Shown: positions 51,492 through 62,600 of the stretch, in pieces | Layout of the letters: each line of letters begins with the position of its first letter | How positions within the stretch are numbered: position 1 is the stretch's first letter | DNA from: Sorangium aterium | Lineage (GTDB): Bacteria > Myxococcota_A > Polyangia > Polyangiales > Polyangiaceae | Length of the DNA stretch: 64,000 nucleotides | Reading direction: 5' to 3' | Assembly: GCF_028368935.1 (NCBI RefSeq) | Contig: NZ_JAQNDK010000004.1 | Coordinates: forward strand, 1,116,001 to 1,180,000 | Notes under the pieces: model-generated | Seen by the model: only the letters and a program-made list of their open reading frames with translations | Told to the model about the DNA's origin: nothing | The model's database searches: none | Position numbers and translations under genes: made by a program

Positions 51492-52562
51492 TCACCTCGC
51501 GCCACCGCCCTTGCGGGTCACCCGCGGCAGCGCCGTCCTCGTCTCGGGCGCGAGATCCAGCGTGTCCCGCTCCCCGGCCGCGAGCCGCAGCGCGCCCGCA
51601 TACGCGATCATCGCCCCATTGTCCGTGCAGCTCGCGAGCGGCGGCACGAACAGCGCGAGGCCCCGACGCTCGCACGCCGCGGCCATCTTCGCGCGGAGCC
51701 CCTGGTTCGCAGCGACCCCACCGCCGAGGACCACCCGCTCGATCCCCTCGGCCCGGGCGGCCCGCACGGTCTTCTGCACGAGCGCGTCGACCACCGCCCC
51801 CTGGAACGCCGCGCACAGGTCGCGGAGCGCCTGCCCCTCCGGCCGCCCCCGCTTCGCCACGTGGCGCGCGACCGCGCTCTTGATGCCCGAGAAGCTGAAC
51901 TCGAGCGACTCCTTGCGCGCCATCAGCGCCGGCACCGCGTCCGCCGCGGCCGCCGCGTCTCCCCCGGCCGCGAGCCGATCGACCACCGGCCCGCCCGGGT
52001 ACCCGAGGCCGAGCAGCTTCGCCACCTTGTCGAACGCCTCGCCCGCCGCGTCGTCGCGCGTCGCGCCGAGCTCCCGGATCGCGCCGATCGCCGGGCCGTC
52101 CACCCGGTAGATCGCCGTGTGCCCGCCCGAGGCGAGCAGCGCCACGTAGGGGAACGACGGCCGCTCATGCTCGTCGCCGAGAGGCGCGCCGCCCCGCCGC
52201 AGGAACACCGCGAGCAGGTGCCCCACGAGGTGATCGACGCCCACGAGCGGCTTGCCCGCGGCCCACGCGAGCCCCTTCGCGGCCTGCAGGCCGACGAGCA
52301 GCGCCCCGGCGAGCCCCGGCCGCGACGTCACCGCCACGCCGTCGAGATCCGCCGCCGAGACGCCCGCGCGCGAGAGCGCCTCGCGCACCACCGGGACCAC
52401 CGCGCGCGCGTGATCGCGCGCCGCGACCTCCGGCACGACGCCCCCGTAAGGCGCGTGCAGCGCCACCTGGCTGCGCACCACGTCGGAGAGGACGTCGCCT
52501 CCCTCGGTGACCACCGCCGCCGCCGTCTCATCACACGATGTCTCGATGCCTAGAACCCGCAT
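51492..52562 (-). CDS. tsaD: tRNA N6-threonylcarbamoyladenosine synthase subunit TsaD
   Basis: 356 residues from the ATG at 52562 (MRVLGIETSCDETAAAVVTE). Conserved signatures: VVPEVAARDHARAVVPVV, the metal-binding HxxxH (His111 and His115, VDHLVGHLLAVF), YVALLASGGHTAIYRV, GEAFDKVAKLLGLGYPGGP, LEFSFSGIKSAV and VVLGGGVAANQGLR. TsaD transfers the threonylcarbamoyl group to A37 of tRNAs reading ANN codons, together with TsaB, TsaE and TsaC, none of which is here. It is an essential housekeeping gene. It overlaps the upstream lipoprotein gene by 13 bases. Confidence 0.98.
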   Translation of the reverse strand: MRVLGIETSCDETAAAVVTEGGDVLSDVVRSQVALHAPYGGVVPEVAARDHARAVVPVVREALSRAGVSAADLDGVAVTSRPGLAGALLVGLQAAKGLAWAAGKPLVGVDHLVGHLLAVFLRRGGAPLGDEHERPSFPYVALLASGGHTAIYRVDGPAIGAIRELGATRDDAAGEAFDKVAKLLGLGYPGGPVVDRLAAGGDAAAAADAVPALMARKESLEFSFSGIKSAVARHVAKRGRPEGQALRDLCAAFQGAVVDALVQKTVRAARAEGIERVVLGGGVAANQGLRAKMAAACERRGLALFVPPLASCTDNGAMIAYAGALRLAAGERDTLDLAPETRTALPRVTRKGGGAR

Positions 52563-53140
52563 GTCCCTGTCCGCCGCGTCAGCCTGAAATTGCCAAACAC
52601 CTGCCGCTGCCCCGCCGCCTCTGCCTCGCTCGACGCGAGCGGCGCCCGGCCCGGCCGGAGCAGGCGCACCTCGACCGACTCGTCCGTGCGCAGCGATAGC
52701 ACCGCGAGCAGCGGCTCCGCCTCTGGCTCCGCCGCGTCGACCGCGTAGATAGCGTTGCGCTCCCGGCCCTCCCCGAACTCCAGCCGCGACAGCGGATCGT
52801 GGGAGAGCGCGCCGATCGGCCGCAGCGGCGCGCCGTCGAGGAGGCGCCGCTCGGCCGTGGCCCCGTCGGGCGCCTCGTAGGTCCACAGCGCGCCCGGCGG
52901 CTCTGGCCCGTCGAGCGCGTCCGCGTCGAGCGTGAGCCGCATCTGCACCCGCGGGCTCAGGCCGGTGCGGAACGCGCCGCCCAGCGTGATCGCGCCGCAG
53001 TACGCCTCCCCGTCGGCCGTCGAGAACCGGCTCAGGTCGTCGCAGCCGGCCGCCCCGCCGGCGCTCATCGCGCCGGCGAGGGCGAGCAGCGCGAGCCGCA
53101 GCGCGACGCGCCGCGGCCCGGGCGGAGCGGCGCGGCTCAA
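52550..53140 (-). CDS. lipoprotein of unknown function between TPR/HEAT gene and tsaD
   Basis: A TTG start at 53140 overlaps the stop of the upstream gene (TTGA) and gives 196 residues with an excellent lipoprotein signal: PRRVALRLALLALAGAMS and lipobox GGAAGC. The mature part has a Cys in GEAYCGAITLGGAFRTG, beta strands (VQMRLTLDADALDG, LWTYEAPDGATAERRLLDG, LLAVLSLRTDESVEVRLLR) and a final Cys (TGTCGF) that could form a disulfide. No family recognised. Frames open far upstream on this strand belong to the antisense-like shadow of the TPR/HEAT gene; the signal peptide fixes the start. It is translationally coupled on both sides. Confidence 0.82.
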   Translation of the reverse strand: MSRAAPPGPRRVALRLALLALAGAMSAGGAAGCDDLSRFSTADGEAYCGAITLGGAFRTGLSPRVQMRLTLDADALDGPEPPGALWTYEAPDGATAERRLLDGAPLRPIGALSHDPLSRLEFGEGRERNAIYAVDAAEPEAEPLLAVLSLRTDESVEVRLLRPGRAPLASSEAEAAGQRQVFGNFRLTRRTGTCGF

Positions 53141-56100
53141 GGCGCGGCGCTCCGCATCAGCTCGGCCGCGGTCTGGCGGACGCGCGGCTCGGGATCGCTC
53201 GCCGCGAGCTGCCGGAGCACCGGCGCCGCCGCCGCGCGGTCCGCGGAGGCCAGGGCGCGGGCCGCCGCCTCGCGCACGAGGGCATACGCGTCGGCGCGGG
53301 CCGCCTCGCCGAGCGTCTCCGCGACCTGGCTCGGCCTGCCGCCGCCCGCGCCCCCGCCCGGCGCGCCGAGCCGACCCAGCGCCTCCGCCGCGCGCACGCG
53401 CAGCGGCCAGCTCGACGAGGACCGCAGGAGCTCCGAGACGGCCGCGATCGTCGGCCCGTGCCGGACCGCGCCGAGCGCCGAGAGCGCCGCGCGCCGCACG
53501 CTCTCCTCGGGATCGCCGAGCGCGTCGACCACCGCGGCCTGCGCCTCCGGCTCGGGCCGGGTCGCGAGCAGCTCGACCGCGCGCGTGCGCACCTCGATCG
53601 CCGGGTGCCGCACGAGCGCCACGAACCCGCTCACCACCGCCGCGGCGATCCCCTCCACGGCGGCCTCCACCTGCCGCCTCGGCTCCGGGGCGAGCGCCGC
53701 GCGCCCGTCCGTGAAGGGCGCGAGCCCGAGCGCCGCGGCGCCCACGCCGGCGCCGCGATCGCCGCCCGACACGGCCGCGCCGCGCGACAGGATCGCGTCC
53801 GCGACGACCAGGGCCCGCTCGGGAGACGTCGCGACCGCGGCGACCGCGGCCTTCTGCAGCGCCGGGCCGAGCGCAACGAGCGCCGCCGCGCGATCCTCCG
53901 GGCCGGGCGGATCGGGGTCGAGCCCCGCGAGCGCGTCCTTCACCGTCAGCGCGCCGTCCGGCACCGGCAGCGGCTCGCGCGTGCGCGGGTACGCGCGCCG
54001 CGTGAGCGCGACCGCCGCCGACACCGCGGCGGCGCGCAGCCCCTCGTCGGACGAGAACGCGCCGGCCGCGATCGCCTGCGCGGCCCCGCTCGCGGCGACC
54101 GCCTCGGCCTCGCCGGCGCCGCCGCCGCTGTGTCCCGCGCTGCCGCCGCCGTCGCCGAGCCGCGCGAGCGTGATCAGCGCCGCGCGGCGCAGCTCCGGCT
54201 CGCTCGAGTCGGCGAGCGACATGAACAGCGCGGGCCCCTCGCCGCCGCCCCCGAGCTCGCCCAGCGCGCGGACCGCGGCCGCGCGCGGCATGGAGCCGGC
54301 CTCGGGCGCCCTCGCGACCGCGGACAGCGCCGCCGCGTGCTTCCGGTCGTGCGTCAGCCCGAGGCCGAGCGCCGCGAGCGCCCGCACCTCCGGCGCCGGC
54401 GACGACAGGAGCCGCGCGAGCAGCGCCTCCGCCTTCGCCGCCGGCCGCCCGCCGCCCGCCGCGAGCCGCGCCACGCCCCAGGTCGCGGCGACCGCGACCG
54501 CGTCGTTCGGCAGCACGCTCGCGGCCGCGTCCCTCGGCGCGAGCATCTGCTCGTAGCGCTCCAGCATGGCCGGGTCGCGCAGCGCGCCGCACGCGATCAT
54601 CGCGCGGGCGCGCAGGCCCTTGTCCGCCTGGCCGATCGCGAAGTTGTAGAGCGCCGGCCCGGCGCCCTTGTTCTCGACGTAGGCCAGCACCTCGATCGCG
54701 ACCTTCTGCTGCGACTCCTTCTCGTCCGCGAGCGCGTCGAGCAGCGGCTTCACGGCGCGGGCGCCGATCTTCGCGAGCTCCGCGCGCGCCGCCGCGCCCC
54801 CCGCGCGGCCCTCGCCGCGGACCTTCTGCATCAGCGGGAAGGTCATCGCGCCGTAGAGCTCCACGAGCAGCCGCCGGTAGAGCGGCTTCTGCGGGTTGCC
54901 GACCGCGACCGGGAGGAGCTCGCGCTCGAGCACCTCGAGCGAGCCCCGGCCGAGGTTCACCTGCATCGACATCCGCGCCGCGCGCGCGACGAGCTCCTCG
55001 TCGTTCGACGCCCGCACCACCCGGCGGAAGAGCCGGTCGGCCTCCTCGGCCTGCCCCGCCGTGAGCAGCAGCTCGGCGAGGTCGAAGTACACGGGGAACA
55101 GCCGGTCGTTCTTCGCGAGGGCCTGCCGGTACTCGGCGATCGCGCGCGGGAAGTCCTGCCGCCGGCGGTACATGTCGCCGAGCTTCTGGTGGCCGCTCGC
55201 GTCCTCGGGCGACAGCTCGACGGCCCGCGCGGCGTACCGGATCGCGTCGTCGTCGCGGTACAGCTCCGCGGCGTACTGCGCCATGCGCTGGTAGAACTCG
55301 CGGGCCCGCTTCGGGTTCACCTCGACGAGCTTGCCCAGCACGTCGATCGCGCCGAGGAGGTTCTGCTGGAGCACGAGCACGCGCTCCAGCGCGAGGAGCG
55401 AGTCCTCGTCCCCCGGCGCGGCCTGGACCAGCCTCCGGAGCGTGGCCTCGGCGTCGGGCAGCCGGTGCAGCTTGCGCTGCACCTCCGCGAGCAGCCGCCC
55501 CGCCTCCAGGTCGGGCGGGGTCGCGTTGAAGCGCGCGCCGAGCGGCGCGACGCGGCTCGGCAGCTCGTGGGTGAGCGACCAGAGGCTGACGATGTGGGTG
55601 CGCGCCTCGCGCGCGAGCAGCTTGTCGTTGCCCGCCCCGGCGAGCAGCTGCTCCCAGAGCTCGCGCGCCTCCGTGTAGCGCGGCCCGGCGTTGCCGAGCG
55701 CGCTCGCGGTGCGCTCCAGCGCGATCGCGAGCGCCTTCTTGTAGCGGCTGTTCGCGGGCTCGAGCTGCGCGGCCTCCCGGAGCGCGGCGAGCGCCTCCGC
55801 CACCATGTCGTGGTCGAGGTACACCTCGCCGAGCGTGGCCGCGGCGCGCGCCCGGCTCGGCACGACCTGCTTGATGCGCGCCCACGTCTCCAGCGCCTTC
55901 TTCTTGTCGCCGGCCTGGAAGTACCGGTCGCCCAGGTCGACGAGGTGGCTCGGATCGCCGCCCGCGGCCCCGGCGAGCCGCTGGAGCACCTTGAGGGCCC
56001 GGTCCTTCTCCTCCACCCGCTCGTAGAAATCGGCGACGGCCGCGAGCGTCTCGGCCTCGTCCGCGACGCGCCCCTCGAGCTGGGTGAGCAGCGCGAGCGC

Positions 56101-57420
56101 CTTGGGCCGGTCGCCCCGCTGGATGAGCGTCTCGCACAGCTCGAAGACGAAGTCCGCGTTGCCCGGGGCCGCCTTGATCAGGAGCTCGTACTCGCGGATG
56201 GCGGCGTCGAGCTCGCCGGCGGTCTGGAGCAGGTGGACGAGCCGGAGCCGCGTGTCGATGTGCTTGCCGTCGAGCGCGAGGGCCCTCCTGTAGATCCCGA
56301 TCGCCTTGTCGACGTCGCCGGTCTCCTCGTACAGGGCGCCCAGGGTCGCGAGCCGCTGGAAGTCCTGCCCCTTCTCGGCCTCGAGGATGGCGATGAGCTC
56401 CGCGAGCTTGCCCTCGGCGCGGAACGCGTCGGTCATGATGAGCAGGATCTCGGCCCGCACCCCGGCGGCGCTGCCGGCGATGGCGAGCGCCCGCTTCAGC
56501 ACGGCGAGCGCCTCGTCCATCTTCTTCTGCCTGGCGAGCGACTGCCCGAGATCGCGCAGCGCCGGCGCGAGCGCCCGGTTGTCGCCTGCCGCGGCCTTCA
56601 CGAGCTCGCGGAACTCGGCCTCGGCGCGCGCGTGGTGCCCGCGCGCGGAGAGCTCGCGCCCGAGCTCGGCCTTCACGAAGAGCGAGCCCTGCGCGTTCTT
56701 CACGAGCGCGTCGTGCTGCGCCTTGGCCGCGTCGAAGTCGGAGAGGTCGAGGCAGAGCGCGAGCAGCGTGCGCCGGGTCTGCTCGACGTCCGCGGGGACC
56801 TTGAGCAGCGGCAGCGCCTTCTCGTAGTGCGCGCGCGCGCGGGCCTTGTCGCCGCGATCCGCCTCGAGCTGGGCGAGCGCCATCATGGCCGCCGGGTCCC
56901 CGGGCCGGTCCGCGATGGCGGCCTCGTACGTCTTGATGGCGTCGTCGTAGCGCCCGTCCTGCTTGTAGACGCCGGCGAGCACGACCTTGGAGGCCCAGGC
57001 GTCGGCCCCGGGCTGCGCGGCGCGGCGCTCGAACTCCTCGACGAGCTTCTTCAGGTTCCCGTCGCGCTCGCGGTAGAGCTGGGCGAGGCGCTGGAGCGGG
57101 AAGGGCGCGCTCGGCTGGCTCATGACGATGGCCGTGTAGCGCGCGATCAGCGCGTCGCTCGACGGGCCGCCCCGCTTCCCGTCGCCGGCCTCGGCCGGCT
57201 CCGGCTTCGCCTGCGGCGGCTTCGCGGGCTGCGGCCGCGCGGCGGGGCCGGGCTTGCCACCGCCGCCGGGCTTGCCGCCGCCGGGCTTGGGGGCCTTCGG
57301 CCTGGGCCGCTTGCCGCGGCCGGACGGATCGAAATCCGCGGCCTCGGCGTGCGGGATCGCGAGCGTCGCGGCCGCGGGGATCAGGACCGCGAGGCAGCCG
57401 ACCAGAACGTGGGATCGCAC
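53137..57420 (-). CDS. giant exported TPR plus HEAT repeat protein
   Basis: The GTG at 57420 begins a signal peptide (RSHVLVGCLAVLIPAAATLA, then PHAEA), which decides the start. 1427 residues. After a Lys/Pro/Gly-rich segment come at least 15 TPR units covering about residues 100-850 (DAWASKVVLAGVYKQDGRYD, GALYEETGDVDKAIGIYRRA, ASGHQKLGDMYRRRQDFPRA). The rest is HEAT-like (AVKPLLDALADEKESQQKVA, PEVRALAALGLGLTHDRKHA, SVRRAALSALGAVRHGPTIA, PRVRQTAAELM). It is a periplasmic or secreted scaffold, perhaps for envelope assembly. The fusion of two solenoid types in one exported protein is uncommon. It overlaps the lipoprotein gene by four bases. Confidence 0.9.
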   Translation of the reverse strand: MRSHVLVGCLAVLIPAAATLAIPHAEAADFDPSGRGKRPRPKAPKPGGGKPGGGGKPGPAARPQPAKPPQAKPEPAEAGDGKRGGPSSDALIARYTAIVMSQPSAPFPLQRLAQLYRERDGNLKKLVEEFERRAAQPGADAWASKVVLAGVYKQDGRYDDAIKTYEAAIADRPGDPAAMMALAQLEADRGDKARARAHYEKALPLLKVPADVEQTRRTLLALCLDLSDFDAAKAQHDALVKNAQGSLFVKAELGRELSARGHHARAEAEFRELVKAAAGDNRALAPALRDLGQSLARQKKMDEALAVLKRALAIAGSAAGVRAEILLIMTDAFRAEGKLAELIAILEAEKGQDFQRLATLGALYEETGDVDKAIGIYRRALALDGKHIDTRLRLVHLLQTAGELDAAIREYELLIKAAPGNADFVFELCETLIQRGDRPKALALLTQLEGRVADEAETLAAVADFYERVEEKDRALKVLQRLAGAAGGDPSHLVDLGDRYFQAGDKKKALETWARIKQVVPSRARAAATLGEVYLDHDMVAEALAALREAAQLEPANSRYKKALAIALERTASALGNAGPRYTEARELWEQLLAGAGNDKLLAREARTHIVSLWSLTHELPSRVAPLGARFNATPPDLEAGRLLAEVQRKLHRLPDAEATLRRLVQAAPGDEDSLLALERVLVLQQNLLGAIDVLGKLVEVNPKRAREFYQRMAQYAAELYRDDDAIRYAARAVELSPEDASGHQKLGDMYRRRQDFPRAIAEYRQALAKNDRLFPVYFDLAELLLTAGQAEEADRLFRRVVRASNDEELVARAARMSMQVNLGRGSLEVLERELLPVAVGNPQKPLYRRLLVELYGAMTFPLMQKVRGEGRAGGAAARAELAKIGARAVKPLLDALADEKESQQKVAIEVLAYVENKGAGPALYNFAIGQADKGLRARAMIACGALRDPAMLERYEQMLAPRDAAASVLPNDAVAVAATWGVARLAAGGGRPAAKAEALLARLLSSPAPEVRALAALGLGLTHDRKHAAALSAVARAPEAGSMPRAAAVRALGELGGGGEGPALFMSLADSSEPELRRAALITLARLGDGGGSAGHSGGGAGEAEAVAASGAAQAIAAGAFSSDEGLRAAAVSAAVALTRRAYPRTREPLPVPDGALTVKDALAGLDPDPPGPEDRAAALVALGPALQKAAVAAVATSPERALVVADAILSRGAAVSGGDRGAGVGAAALGLAPFTDGRAALAPEPRRQVEAAVEGIAAAVVSGFVALVRHPAIEVRTRAVELLATRPEPEAQAAVVDALGDPEESVRRAALSALGAVRHGPTIAAVSELLRSSSSWPLRVRAAEALGRLGAPGGGAGGGRPSQVAETLGEAARADAYALVREAAARALASADRAAAAPVLRQLAASDPEPRVRQTAAELMRSAAP

Positions 57421-57562
57421 CTGGGTAGGGTAGATCGACCGTGCGCGGCGGGCCACGCGGAGCAGCGGCGGCGCCGGGAACGGGCGGGATCGGGGCGGCG
57501 CGGATGCGGGACATGCGAGGCCGCTGAGCTCAGCAGACGTCTTTCCAATTCCGGCCGCGCGC

Positions 57563-59415
57563 TTGACGCGCCGGGGGCGGCCGGGGACAGTCCCCGCGCG
57601 CCCTGGTAGCGCCGACACGATCACGTCGAGCGACAGCCCCCTGCGCGCCGCGAGTCGCCATGCCCTCGTCCCCGCCCTCGGCCAGTCCGATTTTCGCGAG
57701 CTCCGCCGCGCGGGCGCGGGTTATGTCGACAAGACCCCCTTCCTGGGACAGCTCCTCGCCGATCCTGCGCAGGTCGTCCTGTTCCCGCGGCCGCGCCGCT
57801 TCGGAAAGACACTGAACCTCTCCACCCTCGCGTATTTCCTCGGGAAGCGCGACGAGGACCTCTCCCCGCTGTTCCAGGATCTCGCCGTCTGGAACGACCC
57901 GGCGGCCCGCGAGCATTTCCAGCGGTACCCCGTCCTCTTTCTGACGTTCAAGGACATCAAGACCCTCTCCTACGAGACCACGCTGGACGCGATCCGTACC
58001 GAGGTGCAGCGCCTCTACAGCCAGCATCAACACCTGCTGAAGAGCGACGCGCTCCGCCCCGATGAGCGGCGACACTACGAGCACATGCTCCTCGGAGAGA
58101 TCTCCGAGGAAGACTGCCGTGGCTCACTGAGAGAGCTCTCCGATACCTCGCGCGCCACCACGGCCAGAAGGTGGCCATCCTGATCGACGAGTACGACACC
58201 CCCATCCAGTCCGGTTACCTGAACGGCTTCTTCGACGAGGTGACGCTGTTCTTCCGGAACTTCTTCTCTGCCGCCTTCAAGGACAACCCCTCTCTCTTCA
58301 AGGGGGCGCTCACGGGGGTGCTGCGGGTCGCCCGGGAGAACCTCTTCTCCGGCCTGAACAACGTCATCGTGTCGTCGATCCTGAGCGACCGCCGCTACGC
58401 GACCTCCTTCGGCTTCACCGAGGCCGAGGTCGCCAGCGTCCTGGAGCAAGCGCGGCCCGACGGCGTCTCCGCAGCGCAGCCGGCGCCGCTCCCGGATCCC
58501 ACGCTGCCGCGCCTCGAGGAGGTACGCGCGTGGTACAACGGATGCCGCTTCGGCGGCGAGGTCATCTACAATCCCTGGTCGATCCTCAACTGTGTGGCCA
58601 GCGGCGCCCTCCGGCCGTACTGGGTCAACACGGCCTCGACAGAGCTCCTCCAGCATCTCATCGCCCGGCGGGGGCTCGGGCTCTCGAGCGAGACCGAGGC
58701 GCTCCTGCGCGGCGAGCCCGTCGAGGCGCGCATCGACGAGAACATCGTCTTGCGCGATCTGGACCAGCAGCCGGAGGCGCTGTGGAGCTTCCTCCTCTTC
58801 TCCGGCTATCTCACCGCCACGGCGGTGTGGGAGGAGCTCGGCGAGGTCACCGCCTCGCTCGCCATTCCCAACCTCGAGGTCCGCGTCGCGTACCGCGATC
58901 TCTTCCGCTCCTGGCTCCGGCGCGGGCTCCCGGAGCGGAGGCACGCCGAGGCGCTGATCCGCGCGCTGCTCGACGGCGACGCCCCGTCGCTGGAGGCGCT
59001 GATCGAGCGGCTGCTCGTCACGGTGATGTCCTATCAGGACCCCGCCGGCCGGGAGCCGGAGAAGCTCTATCACGGCTTCATTCTGAGCCTCCTGGTGCAG
59101 CTCGAGGGGGATTACGACGTTCGCTCGAACCGCGAGTCTGGCCTCGGCCGCGTGGACCTGCTCGTGCGGCCGCGCGCGCCGGGCCGTCCAGGCGTCGTGC
59201 TGGAGCTCAAGGTGCCACAGCGAGGCGAGACCCCGGAGCAGGCGCTCCTGGCCGCGGCGCGGCAAGTCCGCGATCGACGTTACGCGGTGGAGCTGGTCGC
59301 CGCCGGCGCCGCCCCCGTGCATGAGCTGGTCGCGGTCTTCGACGGAAAGCAAGCCTGGGTGCGGCAGGTCGACGAGGCCCTCTCCGGCGCCAAGGACGGA
59401 CCCTCGCAGGGCTGA
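57563..59415 (+). pseudogene. AAA-ATPase-like / PD-(D/E)XK (DUF1703-type) gene with one frameshift
   Basis: The first frame from a TTG at 57563 encodes SDFRELRRAGAGYVDKTPFL and a phosphate-binding motif PRPRRFGKTLNLSTLAYFLG. The second, from about 58141, encodes RYLARHHGQKVAILIDEYDT (Walker B), then GGEVIYNPWSILNCVASGAL, SGYLTATAVW and the nuclease end GLGRVDLLVRPRAPGRPGVV, LELKVPQRG. Together they make a complete member of the AAA-like plus PDDEXK_9 family, abundant in gut and soil bacteria with unknown role. The frames join only if one base is added near 58140 (TCC to TCCC before GATACC), so a single-base deletion or a reading error breaks the gene. Confidence 0.88.
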
Positions 59416-59651
59416 TCGACTCGGGCAGACGTCGGGCACATCGTTGTTCGTTGTGGTGAGGCGCACAACCTTGGATCCGCCCTCGCCGCGCGCTCATCGC
59501 GCTGCGGTCCCTGAGGTTGCCTTGCTTACAGCACAATTTGCTGACGGGGAGCGCCGCCGTTCTGGATATCCTCGGTCACTGCGATGGGCTCGTCCGAAGC
59601 ACCCCACAGGCGAGCGCTGCGGCTCTCTGGGTCGTCTCGGGGGTACCGCTG

Positions 59652-62600
59652 ATGCGCGCTGGTGACATCGTCGCTGACCGCTTCGAGATCGAAGGTCACG
59701 CGACCTCCGGCGGCATGGCGCAGATCTTCCGCGCCCGCGATCGGCTCACGGGCGAGCCGGTCGCGCTGAAGCTCCTCCAGCGCACGGGCCCGCAGGAGTC
59801 GCACCGCTTCCGCCGGGAGGCGCACGCGCTCGCCGCGCTCCGTCACCCCGGGGTCGTCGGGTACGTCGCCCACGGCACGACCGAGGGCGGTGATCTCTAC
59901 CTCGCGATGCAGTGGCTCTCGGGCGAGACCCTCGCCGAGCGCTTGCTCCGCGAGCCGCTCACCGTCCCCGAGAGCCTCTCGCTCGGCGTGCGCGTCGCCT
60001 CCACGCTCGGCGCCCTCCACCGGCTCGGCGTCGTCCACCGCGACCTCAAGCCGAGCAACCTCCTGCTCGTCGGCGGCTCCGTCGACGAGGTCACCCTGCT
60101 CGACTTCGGCGTCGTGCGCGTCGCGGACGCCGGCCAGGAGCTCACCATGCCCGGCGTGATGCTCGGCACCCCCGGCTACATGGCCCCCGAGCAGGCGCGC
60201 GGCGAGGTCGCCATCGACGCCCGCGCCGACGTCTTCGCCCTCGGCTGCATCCTCTACCGCTGCCTCACCGGCCGGCCCCCGTTCGTCGGCAACGACGGCC
60301 TCTCGGTGCTCGTGAAGGTCCTCCTCGAGGATCCGCCGCGGCTCCGGGAGCTCCGCGGCGAGGTCCCGGCCGCGCTCGACGACCTCGTGACGCGCATGCT
60401 CGCCAAGGCCCCGCGCGACCGCCCCCGCGACGGCGCGGCCGTGGCCGCCGAGCTCGGGGCGCTCGGCGATCTCGCGCCTGGCTCGCGGCGCGGCGTCCCC
60501 CTGTCCATCGGCGGCCCCACGCCCGAGCTGACGACCGGCGAGCGCCGGATGATCTGCCTCCTCGTCGCCCGCGACGGCGCGCTCGACAGCGACGCCACCC
60601 GATCCGAGGGCGAGGACGCGCTCCGGGTGCGCGCGCTCAGCGCCCTGGCGGAGCGCCACCAGGGCCGCCTCGAGATCATCGAGGCGCGCTCTCCCGTCGT
60701 CGTGCTGTCGGGCCTCGTCGCGCCGACCGACCTCGCCGCCCGGGGGGCGCGGTGCGCGCTCGCGATGCAGGTGCTGCTCGGCGGCGCGCCCGTCGCGCTC
60801 GTCTCGGGGCGCGCCGAGATCACCGCCCGCTCTCCGATCGGCAAGCTCATCGACCAGGCCGCCGCGCTGCTCGCCGGCGACGAGGCGCGGCTCGGCGTCG
60901 TCCGCATCGACGACGTCACGGCCAGCCTGCTCGGCGCGCGGTTCGATCTCGGGTCGGATCACGCAGGCCACCTCCTGCGCGGCGAGTGCGACGACCTCGA
61001 GGCGGTGCCGCGCCTCCTGGGCAAGCCGACGCCGTGCGTGGGCCGTGACCGCGAGCTGTCGCTCCTGGAGGCGACCTTCGTCCAGTGCATCGAGGAGCAG
61101 ACCCCGTCCGCGGTGCTGGTGACGGCCCCCGCCGGCATGGGCAAGTCGCGCTTGCGCGTCGAGCTGCTCCGGCGCCTCCGGGCGCGGGACGAGCCGATGG
61201 CGGTCTGGATCGCGCGCGGCGACCCCATGAGCGCCGGCTCTGCCTTCGGCCTCCTGGCGCAGGTGCTCCGCCGCGCGCTCGGCGTCGCCGACGGCGCGCC
61301 GGCCGCAGCGGTGCATCGCAAGATCCGCGAGCGCGTCGGTCGCCACGGCGAGCGCGTCGCCCACGTCGCGCCCTTCCTCGGCGAGCTCGTGGGGACGCCC
61401 TTCCCGGACGAGGCCAGCGAGGCGCTCAGGGCGGCGCGGCGGAGCTCCGTGCTGATGGGCGATCAGCTGCACCTCGCGTGGGAGGAGTTCCTGCGCGCCG
61501 AGTGCGCGGCGCAGCCGGTGCTGCTCGTCCTCGAGGACATGCACTGGGGCGACCTGCCCACGGTGGGCATGATCAACAGCGCCCTCCGCAACCTGCGCGA
61601 CGCGCCGTTCATGGTGCTGGCGCTCGGCCGGCCCGAGGTGCGCGAGATGTTCCCGAAGCTGTGGGCCGGCCGCGGCCTGCAGGAGATCGAGCTCGCGGGG
61701 CTCTCGCGCCGCGCCAGCGAGCGGCTCGCGCGCCAGGCGCTCGGCGGCGCCGTCACCGACGAGATGATCGGCACGCTGGTCGAGCGGGCCGACGGCAACG
61801 CCTTCTTCCTGGAAGAGCAGATCCGTGCTGCCGCCGAGGGGCGAGGGGCCGCGCTGCCGGAGACGGTGCTGGCGATGGTGCAGGCGCGGCTCGAGGCGCT
61901 CGCTCCCGAGGCGCGGCGCGTCCTCCGGGCGGCGAGCGTCTTCGGCCAGAGCTTCCGGCCCGCCGGCGTCGCCGCGCTGCTCGGCGGTGCCGACGCCGAG
62001 GTGGCAGACTGGCTCGCCGAGCTCGTCGAGCGCGAGGTGATCGTCCAGAGGCGGCAGCCTGGCCGGGGCGGCGCGCACGGCGAGGGCTTCTCCTCCACGC
62101 CGTCCGCGCGCGGGGGGCCCGAGCGCGACGCCTCGCCGGCGCGCCGGGCCGCGGCGCTCGATCCCGGCCCTCCGATCGAGGCGCGCGCGGACGATCCCGA
62201 GTACAGCTTCCGGCACGGCCTCGTGCGGGAGGCGGCGTACGGGGCGCTGACGGAGTACGACCGGCGGCTCGGCCACCGGCTTGTGGCCGAGTGGCTCGAA
62301 GGGGAGGGGAAGGGCGACGCGGCGGAGCTCGCGGAGCACTTCGAGCGCGGCGCCGAGCCGGGGCGCGCGGCGGCATGGTACCGGCGCGCGGCGGAGCAGG
62401 CGCTGCGCGGCAACGATCTCCTCGCCGCGATTCGCCACGCCGAGCGCGGCCTCGCGTGCGGCGCGACCGGGGCAGAGGCGGGTGGGCTGCTCCTCGTCGA
62501 CGCGGAGGCCCGCGTGTGGCGTGGCGATTTCGCCGTGGCCGAGCAGCGCGCGCTCGAGGCCGTCGCGCTGTTCGAGCCGGGCTCGCCGTCCTGGTACTCC

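Noticed and set aside
51194-51505. A 103-codon minus-strand frame between tsaD and the GTPase gene
   Set aside because: It contains the 10-bp tandem repeats, has shadow-like composition and covers the place where the operon promoter must be.
53458-57609. A 1383-codon open frame on the plus strand opposite the TPR/HEAT gene
   Set aside because: Arg/Glu/Leu shadow of the GC-rich codon pattern; the minus strand has signal peptide and solenoid repeats.
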